Assembly (NCBI RefSeq): GCF_018588585.1
Contig: NZ_JAEUFG010000007.1
Location: forward strand, 1-64,000
Source: Bacillus sp. SM2101
GTDB lineage: Bacteria > Bacillota > Bacilli > Bacillales > SM2101
DNA length: 64,000 bases
Reading direction: 5' to 3'
The position numbers and the translations under genes were made by a program. This document shows, piece by piece, positions 62,890 through 64,000 of the stretch. The notes beneath the pieces are model-generated. The model ran no database searches and had not been told where the DNA came from. It worked only from the letters and a program-made list of their open reading frames with translations. Every line of letters begins with the position of its first letter. Position 1 is the stretch's first letter.

Positions 62890-64000
62890 ATGAAAACGAA
62901 CCTCTATTATTCAGACCCAAATATGACTACTTGGCAAACTGTCATTACAAATAAATATGAAAAGGATAATAACTACTTCGTTATCCTTGAAGAAACTGCA
63001 TTTTATCCAGAAGGTGGAGGACAACCAGCAGATCATGGAACGATAAATGGTGTAGAAGTTATTGATGTGCAAGAAGATGGTACAAGTATCGTTCATCAAG
63101 TGACAGCGCCATTAAACATTGGTGAGGCGGATTGTCAAATTGACAAACAACGACGTATAGATCATACACAACATCATACTGGGCAACATTTATTATCGGC
63201 TGTATGTATTGAACTGTTTGAACTGGAGACTTTAAGCTTTCACCTTGGGTCAGATACTGTATCCATTGATTTGGATACTCCTAGCATTTCTGATGATCAA
63301 TTGTTCCAAGTAGAGCAACAGGTGAACAAATATATTTTTGAAAATAGGAAAATAAAAACTTATTATGTGTCTAATGATGAATTACCTTCATTACGATTAC
63401 GTAAACTTCCGAAAGTATCTGAAAATATTAGGATCGTTGAAATTACTGGCATAGATGTGTCAGCATGTTGCGGTACACATGTGGAATCTACAGGACAAAT
63501 AGGTATGCTAAAGCTACTTAAAACCGAAAAGCATCGGGGCAAAACAAGACTATACTTCGTATGTGGCTTTAAAGCTTTAGCTGATTATGGATCAGCACAT
63601 TCAGTAATATCAAATATCGGTTTAAAGCTAAGTACGAGTAGGGAGAATTTTGTAAATAAGCTAGACAAAATGGAACAAGAAAGAAGGCAATTACAAAAAG
63701 ATCTAAGCGAGGTAAAAAGTCAATTATTTTCATATGTGGCGGATCATATAATTCACGAAGCAAATGACCATGTTATACACTTTATATCAAAGGATTACAG
63801 TAGTAAAGACTTACAAATCATATCAAAACAAATTTTAGCAAAACAGCAGGCTATCGTGTTATTACTATCAACGATCGAAAATCGGCTATTGATAGCACAA
63901 GACGGTAAATTTGATATACATATCGGGGCTATGGTTAAAGAGCATGCTAAAGAGTATGAAGGTAAAGGCGGAGGAAACGACAAACAAGCACAAGTCTCAT
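62890..64000 (+). CDS. Alanyl-tRNA editing protein AlaX-L/DHHA1 type, 3' end beyond window
   Basis: 370 codons are visible before the window ends. The start ATG follows GGGAAAGGTG. The N-terminal part resembles the AlaRS editing domain: TAFYPEGGGQPADHGTING, the zinc site in RIDHTQHHTGQHLLSAV (HxxxH) and CCGTHVESTGQ (C..CxxxH). A coiled region (about 240-275) and the beginning of a DHHA1 domain (ending in GKGGGNDKQAQ, the usual GGGxxxxAQ motif) follow. It deacylates Ser-tRNA-Ala or Gly-tRNA-Ala, protecting translation fidelity. It is divergent from the helicase gene with 104 bases between. Gene name uncertain (alaX-like), so none given. Confidence 0.9.
   Translation, partial: MKTNLYYSDPNMTTWQTVITNKYEKDNNYFVILEETAFYPEGGGQPADHGTINGVEVIDVQEDGTSIVHQVTAPLNIGEADCQIDKQRRIDHTQHHTGQHLLSAVCIELFELETLSFHLGSDTVSIDLDTPSISDDQLFQVEQQVNKYIFENRKIKTYYVSNDELPSLRLRKLPKVSENIRIVEITGIDVSACCGTHVESTGQIGMLKLLKTEKHRGKTRLYFVCGFKALADYGSAHSVISNIGLKLSTSRENFVNKLDKMEQERRQLQKDLSEVKSQLFSYVADHIIHEANDHVIHFISKDYSSKDLQIISKQILAKQQAIVLLLSTIENRLLIAQDGKFDIHIGAMVKEHAKEYEGKGGGNDKQAQVS

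Overview
The window is about 64 kb of low-GC DNA from a Gram-positive, spore-forming Bacillaceae chromosome. This rests on strong AGGAGG-type ribosome sites, frequent TTG and GTG starts, cre and BirA operators of Bacillus type, a DesK/DesR pair that keeps the B. subtilis phospho-acceptor positions, a CydS-containing cytochrome bd operon, S-layer-homology domains and an exosporium-like repeat protein. The exact genus cannot be fixed from the sequence alone. No rRNA, tRNA or CRISPR array was seen.

The left third (1-23 kb) is accessory and decaying. It opens with a partial IS1182-type transposase abutting the 3' tail of a truncated group II intron. A YVTN beta-propeller gene follows, with two decayed relatives elsewhere, then an esterase, a 29-residue amphipathic peptide, DUF6892 and DUF350 proteins and several lipoproteins. 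Broken genes here include an SDR tail, an IS3-type orfA, a lipoprotein with an in-frame stop and a twice-frameshifted ankyrin gene. At 16-21 kb lies a clear tandem duplication of an orphan fused OppB-OppC-like permease, with its promoter, terminator and the tail of the preceding gene.

The middle (23-36 kb) holds cell-surface genes: an MBOAT/SGNH pair for polysaccharide O-acylation, a secreted GH16 beta-glucanase with three C-terminal carbohydrate-binding repeats behind a cre site, and an S-layer-anchored CAP protein. Further lipoproteins, an SMI1/KNR4 protein and a split gene with a U UUA AAC slippery heptamer at the frame change come next. From 36 to 46 kb there is an ABC exporter whose permease is broken by an in-frame TAG. 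It is followed by an ABM monooxygenase, a methyltransferase, an ArsR regulator paired with an SRPBCC-PDZ fusion protein, a broken serine hydrolase, DUF2785, a WYL regulator and a compact type I toxin-antitoxin locus.

The right third (46-64 kb) looks more like core genome: a triplicated spore-surface-like protein, cydA-cydB-cydS with an extra small membrane ORF in front, a transporter/OsmC operon behind a CsoR/CstR-like inverted repeat, and desK-desR beside the relic tail of an ABC permease. Then come an AraC/MATE divergent pair, bioY with a BirA box, an AI-2E-type permease, a large SF1 helicase with a PLD-like region and zinc ribbons, and a partial alanyl-tRNA editing protein.

All calls come from reading the sequence by eye. 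Family assignments rest on remembered motifs and no database search was made.
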